DNA of 33,890 nucleotides, taken from assembly GCA_021029095.1 (NCBI GenBank), contig JAJOHG010000278.1, forward strand, positions 1 to 33,890, given 5' to 3'. How positions within the stretch are numbered: the stretch's first letter is position 1; every line of letters begins with the position of its first letter. This DNA comes from Phellopilus nigrolimitatus. Taxonomy: Eukaryota > Basidiomycota > Agaricomycetes > Hymenochaetales > Hymenochaetaceae. The notes below the pieces were generated by a model, which worked only from the letters and a program-made list of their open reading frames with translations, did no database searches and was not told where the DNA came from. Below are positions 33,701-33,890 of this stretch, in pieces. A program made the translations under genes and the position numbers.

Positions 33701-33890
33701 CGATGCATGCGATGACCCTTGACTATGCGTTGAATCAGCTGTCTCCGCCGTTCAAGACATGGCCAATGCCCCGGATTCGATAGAAGATGCTCCTCCTCGC
33801 AACACAGTTAGCCCATGAGTCCGACCTCAAAGTGTATTATTAGCTGCTCTGGAAGCTTTACTGAAGACTCTTCAGAGCCACGGGCCGATG
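30732..33890 (+). CDS. SPO22: SPO22/ZIP4-like meiotic TPR protein, 3' end beyond window
   Basis: ZMM-group scaffold of synapsis and crossover formation. It starts MSSHKRKAVPSTTQPQ. Exons: 30732-30801, 30860-31027, 31091-31168, 31263-31322, 31406-31456, 31571-31620, 31686-31784, 31892-31946, 32019-32059, 32098-32328, 32391-32412, 32469-32572, 32629-32713, 32783-32834, 32922-32957, 33023-33186, 33248-33302, 33360-33609, 33660-33674 and 33739 onward. Family landmarks include AGFRLIEAGIEQKPGVE, LINVLQLASKTG, AKARAVVLYYCSRM, AWRDGNDAIAQFMLEKIT, KILEIGKSILKACSR, ILRSLARAYYLSS, HHQLRWMRLAVLKKRKA, DRFLLSLLSHCSRD, KWSQAADWFLTGTHKAF and CFRKAALCYVEQREYARASQ. About 610 codons are present, roughly two thirds of the usual length. 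Intron 31621-31685 starts with GC. From 33298 on the frame is broken four times by apparent single-base losses, including a TGA at 33298 and another at 33816. The 38-nt intron 32060-32097 is unusually short and tentative. Confidence 0.85.
31621..31685 (+). other. GC-AG intron in SPO22
   Basis: A 65-nt intron with donor AAAG|GCAAGC, a CTAAG branch-like sequence and acceptor CTTCAG. Removing it joins VLGCAAK to FEEQLRNS in frame, the expected order in this family. No GT donor at or next to the junction gives the same joint. Confidence 0.7.

Noticed and set aside
1..33890. Transposons, CRISPR arrays, viral genes, secondary-metabolite enzymes
   Set aside because: No reverse transcriptase, integrase or transposase motifs, no regularly spaced direct repeats with unique spacers, and no synthase domains could be read in any frame.

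Overview
This is nuclear DNA of a filamentous basidiomycete, most probably an agaricomycete. The genes are cut by many short introns (about 50-110 nt, with GTRNGT-type donors, CTNAY-like branch points and several exons of 15-25 nt). They include a chitin-synthase export chaperone, a Pho85-type G1 cyclin, the meiotic TPR protein SPO22/ZIP4, and two tandem multipass membrane proteins of the agaricomycete DUF6533 type. I found no bacterial operon, phage, CRISPR array, rRNA, convincing tRNA or intact transposon.

Left part (1-11.2 kb): every supported gene is on the minus strand. They are an acidic, probably disordered protein of unknown function (901-2283), a 10-bp minisatellite, two diverged tandem DUF6533-type genes (3683-5361 and 6651-8284), and a complete five-exon CHS7 gene (9741-11141) that splices in frame to 353 residues. 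A possible but unrecognised minus-strand membrane protein lies at 12.1-12.6 kb, with another coding-like segment at 13.1-13.3 kb.

Middle (13.8-23.5 kb): almost 10 kb with no recognisable gene. It carries many short tandem repeats (GAT, AAAAG, GTCTT, CATTG, GGYGTY and a 10-mer) and ends in AT-rich tracts in front of the cyclin gene (23492-26873, plus strand). The cyclin has a conserved cyclin box and a low-complexity C-terminal tail of about 630 residues.

Right part (26.9-33.9 kb): two small intron-split genes on the minus strand were reconstructed exon by exon. One encodes 66 residues, basic with a mitochondrial-type N-terminus (28505-28853). The other encodes 113 residues with two glycine-zipper membrane helices (29764-30562). 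The second is head to head, 169 bp apart, with the SPO22/ZIP4 gene (30732 to beyond the right edge). SPO22 reads cleanly through 16 exons; its last about 600 bases then show four apparent one-base losses in short homopolymers, which point to sequence error near a contig end or to recent gene decay.

The genes do not form one pathway. Hyphal growth and cell wall (CHS7), cell-cycle control (cyclin) and meiotic crossing-over (SPO22) are simply neighbours. The most unusual molecular feature is three apparent GC-AG introns, two of them in the second DUF6533 copy where the paralogue has GT.
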